From positions 20,460,001-20,524,000 of the forward strand of contig NC_135251.1 in assembly GCF_964204865.1 (NCBI RefSeq): DNA of 64,000 nucleotides. Reading direction: 5' to 3'. Below the pieces are notes generated by a model, which had not been told where the DNA came from, did not search any database, and worked only from the letters and a program-made list of their open reading frames with translations. This stretch comes from Styela clava (Eukaryota; Chordata; Ascidiacea; Stolidobranchia; Styelidae). Position numbers and translations under genes: made by a program. Below, in pieces: positions 34,001-44,487 of this stretch (within the stretch, counting starts at the first letter, position 1; each line of letters begins with the position of its first letter).

Positions 34001-34297
34001 TGAAGTATTGATATTTACATCAGTTTAAGATAGAAAGTCCATATTTTGAAAACTTTGGATAAGATTTTAACATCACATCGATTTTTTTCTTTCTGTAAAT
34101 TTCATTTATTGTGAATGATGACATCAAAATTATATTTATTTTCAAATCTGTGAAGTATTATTATTCTGTACAGCATCTTCCCAAGGTTCTCCTCCTTAAA
34201 GACATTGTGTGGAACAAAAAACGCCTTTTTGTGGATCATGCCTTGTAGGACTCGTGAAAAGGAAAGTGACAAAAATGCTCGGCTTCACGTAATTTGA
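31100..34297 (+). CDS. ZDHHC21-like protein S-acyltransferase
   Basis: Seven exons, 31100-31271, 31422-31513, 31864-31979, 32776-32980, 33302-33418, 33888-33955 and 34174-34297, join in phase to 297 residues. Two N-terminal membrane helices ([28 protein letters not shown]) precede SDPGK. The Cys-rich domain follows ([19 protein letters not shown]) with the catalytic motif MDHHCQW and [11 protein letters not shown], then two more helices ([27 protein letters not shown]). [10 protein letters not shown] and a tail ending LHVI close the protein. The family transfers palmitate to cysteines of membrane proteins, usually in the Golgi or at the plasma membrane. Overall plan and tail resemble ZDHHC21 (about 265 residues). 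The usual Pro after DHHC is Gln here. Intron 3 (31980-32775) is long and probably holds a repeat insertion near 32190-32530. Confidence 0.9.
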
Positions 34298-34825
34298 GAA
34301 ATGTATTTGATTGTGTTCATCATGCTTGGTTTTTTCACACACATGAGCACATTTGTTACAGTGTGTTTTATTTTTGCAATGTAATGTCAATTTATATAGT
34401 ACAATTGTATTATTTAGTACACATTTCATTTGAAGTTTCCTCAAGTCAAGCCTGGAATGTCTGATAGCTTTTAGCTTGTAATCTCAATTCTTAAAACATT
34501 GATCATATTCTAATACATCTATGTTTGTGGTAACAGCTTTCCAGTACATATTGTTATTTTTTTTGTAAAATGTATGCTACTCATGCTCAAGTAGGTATTG
34601 TTTAAAAACTTAGTTTTATTACCCACATTATCCTCTGTTGCACTAATTATTTTCTCTCAAGTATGCAAACCATATAGTCTGTTTCTTCATATTCTGGTTG
34701 AACTAATACATTTGTGAATTGAGTATTTACTATTTTATAGCACATACACCGCAAATGGACTATCCACGTATAGAGAAGGTAGTTTTGTAGGCAAAACAGA
34801 ACCCAGGGATGAACACATGATTAGG
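34298..34825. other. ZDHHC 3' flank
   Basis: AT-rich, probably 3' UTR. No gene or clear signal seen. Confidence 0.4.
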
Positions 34826-35030
34826 TACTCCCGTAGTGTGTGTACCAGGTTTGGGTTAGGCCATAATTTTATTCCGATTCTCCTTTTAGTTATATTTCGA
34901 GTTCGGGGACTGTCTGTATGTTAGCCAAGTGAATATACCTTCTGCCCATAGGTTTCAGTCCATTCACACAACTTGATGTAAAGTAGGCGAACAAAATTAG
35001 TTACCTCCGTATTGGTACACACGCTTCTGG
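34826..35030. mobile_element. 205-bp MITE family, copy 1
   Basis: Starts tactcccgtagtgtgtgtac and ends with the imperfect inverse (ggtacacacgcttctgga). The body ('gagttcggggactg', 'ccaagtgaatatacc', 'ctgcccataggtttcag') matches 54068-54270 closely and in the same orientation. No target duplication is clear. Confidence 0.7.
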
Positions 35031-36159
35031 ACCGCCCAAAATTATGGGCATATGACTTCTACTCTATTCTAAGTTCGCCATGGTGCATATGTAGAAGGAG
35101 ACTGACTTCGTATTTTTAATTTTACTGTGAATCTGGAATTCGTTGTTTTTAATTTATCTGAAGCAAGCAGCGTCGAGTATGGATGGGCCTCTAACCCCAT
35201 AAAATTTCAATCACTCTCCTAATTGAGGTGTGACACTTCGTAAATGAAATTGTATTTGAATATTCAAATAGTGGCGTATACACCAGTGCATATGATCAGT
35301 CAGATACATAACATTTTTTTTTATAAATGACAAATAGTTATATCACTAATAACAAAATATCTACTAAATATCACACCCTAAATTTGAAAACACCCTCAAA
35401 AATGGGGGAATTCTGCTACTTATCTCACGTAACTAATCCTTTGTATATAAGAGCTATTCTAAGTGACTCTACCGGACAATTCAAGAAATTTTGCACGTTG
35501 TCAGATGCAATTTATCCTTACATTAACAGCTACATGTTTTGTATCATTGTCCAATCAGTTGCTTTATGAGGGGCTTGAGCAAAACTTCACGAAAGTTACA
35601 CACAAGACTTCCTTGTTGGGTATAAAATATAGCGTGACACTACGGGACGGAAAGTCCACCACGCATTAACGTTTCATTGTGTTGTTCATTGCGCTGACCG
35701 TCAAACTGGGCGATTGGGGGGCGCTGACATCAATACGGGAATTCACAGGAAGTGTGATATTTTATGTCATTTACTCCTATGTTTTGGTTCAAACTAGTTT
35801 GCTTGTGATTTCGGAGTTGGAAATTTCTCGCTTACCGTAGAACAGGTATTATGACTTTTTAAATCCGTATTGTTGTTTCACAATGATACTAGTCTAGCGC
35901 ACCAGGCCCTTCACGTTTCGTTGTATTGTATTGAATAACAGCTTCATTTTGCTATCGGGTTTATTGGTGCTTTGATGCGGTAGTGTAGGTACAACACCCT
36001 TATGTTATAATTTTGGTTTTGTTAAGAGCAACACGTGGAAAACGACAAAAATCTCGCCTGTTGTTATATCATGTCGGTTTATCATTTGTGTCGCGTCAAA
36101 CTATCGAACACACTGACTGAAGCAGCTTATTTAACTGATTTATATTAAAAACAGTATTA
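35031..36159. other. intergenic, no gene seen
   Basis: About 1.1 kb with no recognisable repeat family or coding frame. The short open frames at 35327-35669 look random. Confidence 0.35.
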
Positions 36160-36834
36160 TACAGAGAGGTCCCCAAAAAACGGGACCATCTATTTCTCAA
36201 TTACTTTTACGAAAATGAAGTGAATTATTTAATTTTGTCTACACTTGAACTTCTGTCTGTGTATATTTGTACCCAAACGTGTCGGAAAATTTAGGACGTT
36301 TTGCACAAAAATTGTATTCTTTTTTGCAACATTGTCAATCACTTTTCTTTGGGTATTTCTCTATTTTGATTCTGCAATTGCAGCGTTGAGTTCACCAATC
36401 GTTTGAGGATTGTCCTGATACAAATTGTCCTTCGAACACCCTACATACCAAAATCTGAGAGGCTTCAGTCCTATAATTAAGGTGCCCACTGGATGTCATA
36501 GCTGACTTTTCTCTCAGGAAAGCAAGCGTCTGATTTGATGTATGGGGGTCACCTCGTCATGCTGGTACCACTGCTGGTCACTTCTATCAATCCCTAAAGG
36601 CATGTCCAGATTTTGCCCGGCACAACCACGTAATGTTCTGTATTCGTCCTTTGAACTCTTTCATCTCCATTATCGGACAGCAGAAGGTGCGCTTCAGCAG
36701 AAAACTTAGTGAGTGGTTGAAAATTTTGCGGACCTTCTCAGTGTAATCAAACGCAAATAGAAGTTCAAGCGCAAATAACATTGAATAATTTTTTCGGAGA
36801 TAGTTGCGTAATTTTTGGTTTCCGTTTTGAAGAT
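36160..36834 (-). pseudogene. mariner-family transposase relic
   Basis: On the minus strand, with several stops and shifts, fragments read FSAEAHLLLS (the FSDEAHF motif), then WYQHDEVTPIHQ (the WFQQDGATPHT motif). Further on come LRFWYVGCSKDNLYQDNPQT (the LWGYLKDRVY...PQT motif) and a C-terminal HRQKFKC. These follow the order of the mariner DDE domain. The 3' limit is acagagaggtcccc (36160), likely the inverted repeat. The 5' half is cut off by the hAT-like insertion at 36835. Confidence 0.7.
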
Positions 36835-38322
36835 CATAGGTTCTCAATGTGCTCCGTACGGAGCCCCAGGGCTCCGCGAGAGAAACTCAGGGGCTCCGCG
36901 AGCTATTAGATTACTTTTCAAAATACTTACTAATTTTGTAACTGTTCAAAGAAGCAATAACAGCTTTGATAAAATCTGACAACAAAATAGTCTCGAAATA
37001 TGATAAGGAGGCGGAATTAAAAAATGACATTATTTATAAGCAGGAGCGCAGCCAGGAGGGAAGGGGTTCAAAATTGGAATCGGAAATTTCCGCGCAACAT
37101 TCTTCGCGATTAAAAAAACGGATAACGAGATTTCTGTTGCGTAAAATATTTAATCCGTGACCGATGCGATCATTTAACGTGTCTCGTCGTTATAATGTAA
37201 TTGTGCTCATCGTTACTCACGTTTGATTCGAGATTACTATTAGGATTACTAAAATGAAAGAATACTATTCTAAAATAACATAAAATATGTGATAAACTGC
37301 CAACTGCAAATAAATTGAAGTCGAATTTTTGCGATCTCGGGATTTGTCAAACTTGATTGGTTCTTTCGCACTTGAAATTATTCTTAAGCAAAATATCACC
37401 GTTAAAAAAATCACAATGTCTGGGCAAAATACGAACGATTGAAATTTATTTTATTGCATTCAGCTCCATCGGTAGTTTCAGAATAAAAAAAAGGTACATC
37501 ACGGATCGCGCGCACAAATGATTGTGTGCGGCTCCGTCGGTAGTTTCAGAATGGGAAATAAAGGTGCATCGCGCGCACAATTGACTGTGTTTCGATTTCG
37601 CAGTTACTATGATGAAAACCTAACACAACACCAAACTTTGCGATTTACAATGTCTGTAGAAGCGTTTTCAAATCGAACGTGTGATCTTCCATTTTAAGTT
37701 TTAGTTTTAACATTTTAGAATGCCGCTTTTCAATCAAGAAATTTGAGTTGCGGATTTACCTCTTTATTAATTATTATTTTTAGCATTTCGTCGCCGATGA
37801 CTATATAATATGGTAACATGTTTTTCACATTGAACTCATAATTCCCCGCGAGAACAAAAAAGCAATTGACGTCATCATCGTGTAACAATACATGTATATG
37901 CCAGGGGAAATTTTCGATTTAGGGAGATTAAACACCAGCGTAAAGATATTCAAAGGTTCGAAAACAAGCCATGCTGACGAAAAAAATCGGCGATTGTAAC
38001 ATAATGCAATCGCGCACGTTATTAGCGGCATTTTAAGTCTTCCAAAAATGTCAAAAGCGAAAAGATTCGACCCTTAATTTATTTATTAATATGTTTGTCA
38101 AGTGTCAAATTTACAGCTTTGACTTATGTTTGAAATTTAAATTTATTTATGACTTGTATTATCCCTATTAAAAAAATTCAGCATTTAAATTAAGTAAAGT
38201 ACTTTTAACTTGCTCAGGAATATTAATCTGAAAGTAACAATTTTAACATTTATTCTGGGGCTCCGTAAATAACAGTCAACATTTTCGAGGGCTCCGCAAC
38301 ACCAAAAGTTTTAGAACCTATG
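36835..38322. mobile_element. 1.5-kb non-autonomous element with 'CATAGGTTCT' ends
   Basis: Inverted 10-bp ends cataggttct and agaacctatg are followed at both sides by 'ggagcccc'/'gggctccg' motifs. The flanks ttgaagat (36827-36834) and ttatagat (38323-38330) match 6/8, compatible with an old 8-bp duplication. The interior has 'gctccgtcggtagtttcagaa' twice (near 37467 and 37533). No protein is recognised. Confidence 0.6.
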
Positions 38323-38481
38323 TTATAGATAACCCTGAATTTCCAGAAGCGAAAATGCACCACTACCATTGGGTTTATACTTTCAAACCCATGTTCAGAA
38401 TTCTATCCTTTTGGCAACAGAATCAAATTCGAATATCTTCACGTGTAAGATTGGGACAAAAAAATTTTTATTGCTCTTGCC

Positions 38482-38628
38482 AGCTTATTCTTGGTAGAGC
38501 GTGTATTTAGTGCAGTGACCGCACTTTTACATATAAAGAAAGATTCTTTCGACAGTGTCAGACGAGACTCAAGACTGTTTTTGACTGAAATGAAGCCAGA
38601 TATTATCAAGCTGGTGGTATTTCACTAG
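38482..38628 (+). pseudogene. hAT transposase C-terminal relic
   Basis: An open stretch reads LFLVERVFSAVTALLHIKKD, then SRLFLTEMKPDIIKLV, and then a stop at 38626. This matches the hAT dimerisation region of ZBED/Zaphod-like transposases (ERxFSA...RGDLRLxLTxxKPxI). The matching hAT right end, CAGTGTTTCCCAAAC on the minus strand, ends at 38759. Only the tail of the transposase survives. Confidence 0.7.
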
Positions 38629-38759
38629 GCTCAACCTTCACATTATACTAATGATAAATGGAGAATAAAGTTGCTTTGACTTTATTTTGTCAGTGGGGCG
38701 TTTGCTAGTTTAAAATTCGTCCTAGGGGGCGCTGGCAGAAAAAAGTTTGGGAAACACTG

Positions 38760-39221
38760 CTGTAGAGTGTAGATCCATGACAATAATGTGCATATTGTAC
38801 GTGACACTACGAGACATTTATTCACTTTGAACCAGCGGCCTCTATCATCTCTTAAAATTCTGGTAATAAATAGGTAAAGACATGTCCTACAGCACTGCCA
38901 AAACTTAATCCTTATTTACTTAAGTCCAGTGCATCTATTTGAAAGGAAATAACTGTGCCAAACAATCAAACACCTCGAGTTACGGGTCATCACAAGACAT
39001 GTCAATTATATCAAAATTTTTACATTCCAAGCCATTTTGTGTAAACCATCAAAAGCCTGAGTGAAATTTTAACTTTTCCCGTGAAATGAATGCAGTCCAA
39101 TAAAATTCAAGTGCCTTTTGATATAAAAAAAATACAAAACAATTACTTTCACTCCACTTTTTTTTTAAATTGATAAAATTCAACATTTGCCTGGAATGGC
39201 CCATGACCGTTTCAAAATGAC
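38760..39221. other. intergenic, no gene seen
   Basis: AT-rich, between two hAT relics. Nothing recognised. Confidence 0.35.
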
Positions 39222-40827
39222 TACGTTGGGTGTTCTACAATCCTCGCGGACCGGTAAACTTAGATTAAATGTACTCGCGGACCGGCAAAAATTGAAATGA
39301 CCAGAACAGAAAAAAATAACATATATTTGCGTAATATATTGCAATGTCGAAAAGGGGCGCACTTAAAAACATTTCACACAGAGAAAAGCTATCAAATAAT
39401 GTGCTGGCCAACAATTGAAAGGGGTAAAATATGAAATAATACTATATATTTGCGTAATGAAATGCAGTGCTGGTCACCCAGTATTTGTAAGAAAGGCACG
39501 CATAAAACATTTCACATAAAAAAACGTGTATAATACATGCCAAAATATGTACACAATAACTCTATTGAGAATTTTGCTGCTCTTTCGTTCCCAATATAGA
39601 ATTGCAAACGAGGCCTCAAAAGAAGATTTTGCAAGACGTAGCTCTGCAGTGGCGTGCAGCCAATTTCTTTACTTCGTTTTAATTGAATCTAGTGATGAAA
39701 ATTTTTCGCGTAACGCAGTATTGGTTGAAAATACGCACAACAGTTTGATTGCTCGATTACCTAGCACTGTGTATTCTTATCAAGAGGTTTCCAAAATTGT
39801 GTCAAGTAATTATTTTTTAAATCTGGACTGTAAAGTAGAATCACAATTTTAATAAGGTTTTTCTTTTTCATACGGTTCATCAAATTAATCCCTCTGTTGA
39901 TCGACGCCTCAAACGAAATGAAGTTATATTACAATGACAAAGTCGTCGATAACTTGGCACCACGCTCAAAATCTTACGGTGTCACCTCAAAATATTAGGG
40001 AACATCTCTGCGTCCCATGCTTTTTTGCGCGTCTCGTGACCACCTGCAGGGCTCGCGGCTCCGCGTCAATTGCGATATATTGTATGCATGGGTTCCATTA
40101 CATTTGAACCCACGTACATTTGAACCCATGACAATTGCACCTGTATGCTATTGCACCTATGGAATTTTTTTTGTTTCACGGATAGTCAAACCCATACTAA
40201 CCCTAACCCATGGGTTTTAGCACCCGCATATAGATTGAACCCGTGGATATACGCATGGGTTCAAATGTACATGGGTTCAAATGTATACGGTCACCTATGC
40301 ATGTATACTTCAGTCTTCAATTGATTTTTGTATTATCATTATAATTGTTTAATTGCGTACAATATTTCATGCACGACGAAATAAAACTTCTGAGTTCTGA
40401 GGGTCGCAACATATTCATATCTTACTGGAATATTATACTGTTCTTCACTTTTTTATTGAGATTTGATGAAGCGCATTCGCGATGAATCGGAGCCGAAAGA
40501 GCGAAAAGTGTGATTGCTCGGCGCCAAGATGCACGCAGAACCGAAAAAGCACGAGTGCCGATTTTTAGGTTTCGGAATCTTGCGAGACTTGATGGAGCGC
40601 ATTCGCGATGAATCGGAACAGAAAAAGCGAAAAGTGTGATTGCTCGGCGCCAAGATGTCGCGAATGACAGCGCCAAGATGTCGCGAAAGACGTGGCAATA
40701 TGACGGTGGAAGCGAAATTGCGTAATAAACCAATGCAACCTTGTCTTCAGTAAAGCGATTGAGACGACATCAAAACTTCTCGCGGACCGGCAAAAAAGCT
40801 TCGCGGACCGGCGGTTGGGGACCACTG
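39222..40827. mobile_element. degenerate hAT-like element B
   Basis: The right end on the minus strand reads CAGTGGTCCCCAACCGCC. 'cgcggaccgg' repeats lie near both edges (39245-39285 and 40780-40815). Its interior matches element A (13985-15409): 'aacatatatttgcgta', 'gaattttgctgctctttcgt' and 'gtagctctgcag', then duplicated 'gatgaatcgga...gctcggcgccaagatg' blocks at about 40478 and 40607. The left terminus is approximate. The open frame at 39526-39852 lies inside and may be transposase debris, but I cannot align it. Confidence 0.5.
40091..40295. mobile_element. MITE 'ACATTTGAACCCA' family, copy 1, nested in element B
   Basis: Ends ggttccattacatttgaacc and (inverse) ggtgaccgtatacatttgaa, with an 8-bp target duplication tatgcatg at 40083-40090 and 40296-40303. 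Near-identical in inverted orientation to 60095-60259. The interior has 'aaacccatactaaccc' and 'catgggttttagcacccgca'. It is 205 bp and non-coding. Confidence 0.9.
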
Positions 40828-42428
40828 TTATACATCAGTCCATTCCACACAGTAAGTCAAAATCTTACGCAAAGGAAAATAGCGTCTCTTCGAAACTGGG
40901 AAACTTTGGAGGACAATTATTGCATCACATCAAGATAAAAATGCAAATGGGCAGCGACGTAATCAATGGCAAAGATTGAGCCTTGGAAACAGACACCTGT
41001 GCACCCTTTTGGTGTACGGGGCTTACACGTAACAAAATGTAGCAATTATCCGCTAACAAAACAACGAAACAAACAAAACCACGCACGCACCTTCAGTAAG
41101 CAGGCTGACATTTGGCTGACATGTCGGGACACCAGGACAAGACGTTGAAAAGCGGGACTGTCTCGTCTAAAGCGGGACGCCCACCTATGTATTTGGGGCC
41201 TAGTTTTTGCTTGAAATAGTGAGTAGAGTAGTAAGCAGCAAGCACCTTTTGGCATCGCTAATTATTTTCATTCCCATCTCAATTTTCCTTGCCTCGCTGT
41301 TTATGTTTTTTTCCTTGAGCTGATTTGTTTTCATTTCAATCCACATTGCTTTTCCATCTTAATTTTCCTTGGGCTTTTTTGCGTCGCTGATTTCTTCTAT
41401 TCTACTTCCCATCCCATTTTTCCTTGTCTCTTCGCGTTGCTTGCTGCAGCTAGCTTCGCTGATTACTAATTATTATTATTACATTCCTTGTCTCTTTGTG
41501 TTGCTTTAGGATGTTTGCTATTGCTGCTCTCTTGCTCGTCAACCCCATTTCTTTCCTCGACCACCTCTCATTCTCATCCCCCTTTCCCTTGTCTATCCGG
41601 ATTTGCTTGCTGCTAGCTAGCCTCGCTTATCGTGTTATTATCTCCTCCTCGACCTCTTCTCATTCTCATCCAGTGATGAACTGGAAAAATCGTATAAACC
41701 GGAACGCACCTAATTCACAAAAAATGTAATATGTTTAAAACACGACGCGGACGTTTACAGAAAGTTTTGTCTGTCTTAAGATAGAGCTGTCCTAAGATAC
41801 TGCAATGAAATATGAATAAATTATCTGAAATATTTCCGTGTAAAATTACAAAAATATTCATATCAATACAAATGTTATTATTAGAAAGGTGTAGGGCAGG
41901 GGTGCACAACCTTTTTGCTATTGGCGGCCACATCACATTTATTTGTATTCAATACGGACTCCAGGAGGTTCCACTGTTCTCATCCCATTTTTCATTGTCT
42001 TCCCGACTTTGCTTGCTGCTAGCTAGCATCGCTTATTGTGTTATTATAACCTCCATTTTTATTCCGCCCGACTTCGCTAATATCTATTTTTCTTGACTTT
42101 AGCCTGCGCTGACGATCTCTACTATATTCCCTCAATCCGTCCCTATTTTCATGACTGGCCTGCTTACCTTTACATTGCGGCTTATGGCCACTAGCCCCCA
42201 ACGACCAATGCTGGCCCCTCTGGCTTATTTACCTCATCTTCTTTCTTGCCAGCCGGTCCCCTTTCTTTCCTCGCCCACCTCATCTTTTTCATTCTCGTTA
42301 CTTTATGGCCGCTGGCCCTCTGGCTTTTATACTTTCACCTAATCTTTATTCTCCTTTGACTGTTTGCTAACGCTGCTCTTTTGACCGTCGGCCACCGTTC
42401 TTTCCTTGACCGATTTTATTGTCTAGAG
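40828..42428. repeat. diverged pyrimidine-rich tandem repeats, no gene
   Basis: From about 41260 to 42400 the sequence is a chain of decayed units built on 'cattctcatccc', 'gcttgctgctagctagc', 'tcgcttattgtgttattat' and 'ctttcctcgaccacctc'. The block at 41575-41670 recurs at 41975-42060. A hAT-like start, CAGGGGTGCACAACCTTTTT, lies at 41897. Open frames here are by-products of the repeats. Confidence 0.55.
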
Positions 42429-43330
42429 CAGCGTTTCCCAATCTTTTTCGGCCACGGAACCCCTCCACTTTTTATCTCGCCTCGCGGAACACCAAAAAAT
42501 AAAAGGGTAAAATTGACAAAGAAAAAGTTGTCAAATGCGCGGCGAAAACTAACAGAATTGTGTTAAAATACTTAAAATAGGATTGAATATTTTACATGTT
42601 GCATTTAATATTAATGTTTTATTGTTTCTTAATTTAAATGCTGTGTATATGAATCAATAAATTCATTTTACCATTCTATGTCGTTTACTCTCTATTACGT
42701 AGTGTTTGCCTCTAATGTCACGTCTAATGGAGATAGAAGTACTTCCTGCAATTTCGCTGCATTTATGTACTTAATAGAGTTTAGCGAAAATGAGTAATTT
42801 TTTCAGCATTTCAAAGTAAAACTAGGCAGAGATGGAGGAAGAAGAGTTGACCCTTTGCCTTCATTCTTTAGGTCTCTACTCGTTTGCCTATAGCAAAACC
42901 AAAATGATTGCTGTAAACTTGATAATGAACTTAACAGTCAAAAAGCTAGGCCGACAGTTATCGAAAATGCCACTATCCCTTCTCAGTTAGTACGATTTAA
43001 GCCGATGGTGATGCGATACTGAACGGTCAGTTGTGCGACAACTTCACGTTCCATGAATCAGGGCTTCCCAAACTTTTGAGCTCGCGATCTCTTTTAATAT
43101 AGATATATATTAAATAATAATATATATATATATATTCTATTAAAAATTTTCGCGCCCCTCGTCCTCGTTAATAATGGTAAACAGTTCGAAATATGCGTTT
43201 TTGATGTTTTTGTAAAATTGGTGTACTCTTTGCGGCCCTCAAAATTCGTTTAGCGGCCCCTAGTTTGGGAAGCCCTGCCATAGATCTCCATGGCGACTAT
43301 TCAAGACGGAACACAGTTTGGGAAACGCTG
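42429..43330. mobile_element. hAT element (outer) with 'CAGCGTTTCCCAA' ends
   Basis: The left end is CAGCGTTTCCCAATC and the right end on the minus strand is CAGCGTTTCCCAAACTG. The flanks gtctagag (42421-42428) and gtccaggg (43331-43338) match 6/8. Both ends carry 'cggaac' motifs. A second hAT element is nested at 43059-43277. Confidence 0.75.
43059..43277. mobile_element. hAT MITE nested in the outer hAT
   Basis: Left end CAGGGCTTCCCAAACTTTTG; right end on the minus strand CAGGGCTTCCCAAACTAGGG. The flanks ccatgaat (43051-43058) and ccatagat (43278-43285) match 6/8. A (TA)n run lies at about 43100-43130. It is 219 bp. Confidence 0.8.
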
Positions 43331-43509
43331 GTCCAGGGTTCCTTCCCCACAGCTTGGTCTGTAGCCTGATGTTTGACAATGTCTCTACGCTTCCCCTGTG
43401 TCACCGCTGGTGACGAAGTTAGAGTGGACCAGAATATTACTTAATTAACAACGTCACGCTTGGCATCCAACGACGAGGCTAACTACCCCCCAAAAATTAC
43501 ATTGACATA

Positions 43510-44485
43510 GGGGAAGGTGGGGTACGTTGGGACAAGGGGCACAGTGGAAAATCAGCTATCACACTGATACTATATCCGCAATCCTGTCCGCGGCTCGATG
43601 TTCCAATCCGCCCTTCGGTGAGTTACAACGTCCCCGCGAACGGACAACGGACGGGTAGAGCGGCGCAAGCTATGGGGTGGAATTGGTTTTGGGAGGTTAA
43701 AAAAAAAATTCACCGTTCCATTTTTTTTTTTTTTTTAGTTTAGCCTTTCCAACCAGACAAACCATCGTCTGATATTCTTTAGCGTCAGTCCACTGTAAAA
43801 TATTCCTGACGTTAGCGATTGGCTGTGCCTTCCGAATTTTGCCGTGGGATGGTCTGAAAATATTTGTTTCCTATGGGGAACAATGGACCGGGATTCAGTG
43901 GGACATGCTCTACAGGGCACAATTCGACAGTGTTTGATACAATAAGTGCTTAGAGATTTAGAGATGCGTTATATTTTGTGTAATATAATGGTTCCTTTCG
44001 ACCCATGGCCCAATATGGAATATATTCGAGAATCAATAATATTTCCAGATTTAGATTCGAGGAAGGAAATAATCAAATTTTTTTGCAAAATGTTTTGTCA
44101 AAATATCTGAACTATTTCAGTTGAACATTGATTTTAAAAATATTAAATCATCAAATTCGAAGTCTCCCCGTACCTTAGACGATTATGCTGATTAATTGAT
44201 TATTTTTAAGGGCATACTTCGTTGAATTTTGACAGACTGACCCATTGTGCCCCAGGGTCTGTCCGATTGTGCCCCACAAGTGGGGTACAGTGGGACACTT
44301 GACAGACGTTTTTCAAAGCATTTTGGTAGTAAGATGTGTGTCGCAAGGGAATTTCTTAGTCGCTGAATAAAAACTACATTTACCCCTCTATGCATTAGTC
44401 CCGCAAACTTAAGAGAATATGCAGAATTAACGGCTCAAAATATGCAAAAGAAAAAAAGTGTCCCAACCTTCCCCACTTTCCCCTA
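43510..44485. mobile_element. TA-flanked element with 'GGGGAAGGTGGGG' inverted ends
   Basis: The left end ggggaaggtggggtacgttg and the right end (inverse) ggggaaagtggggaaggttg match at 22 of 25 bases and are flanked by TA (43508-43509, 44486-44487). A TA duplication suggests the Tc1/mariner/pogo group. Related 'gtggggtacagtgggaca' sequence lies internally near 44282. It is 976 bp. No transposase is recognised. Confidence 0.75.
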
Positions 44486-44487
44486 CT

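Noticed and set aside
40422-40825. Overlapping minus-strand frames of 80-103 codons with repeated segments
   Set aside because: The repeats come from the internal duplication of hAT-like element B, not from a repeat protein.
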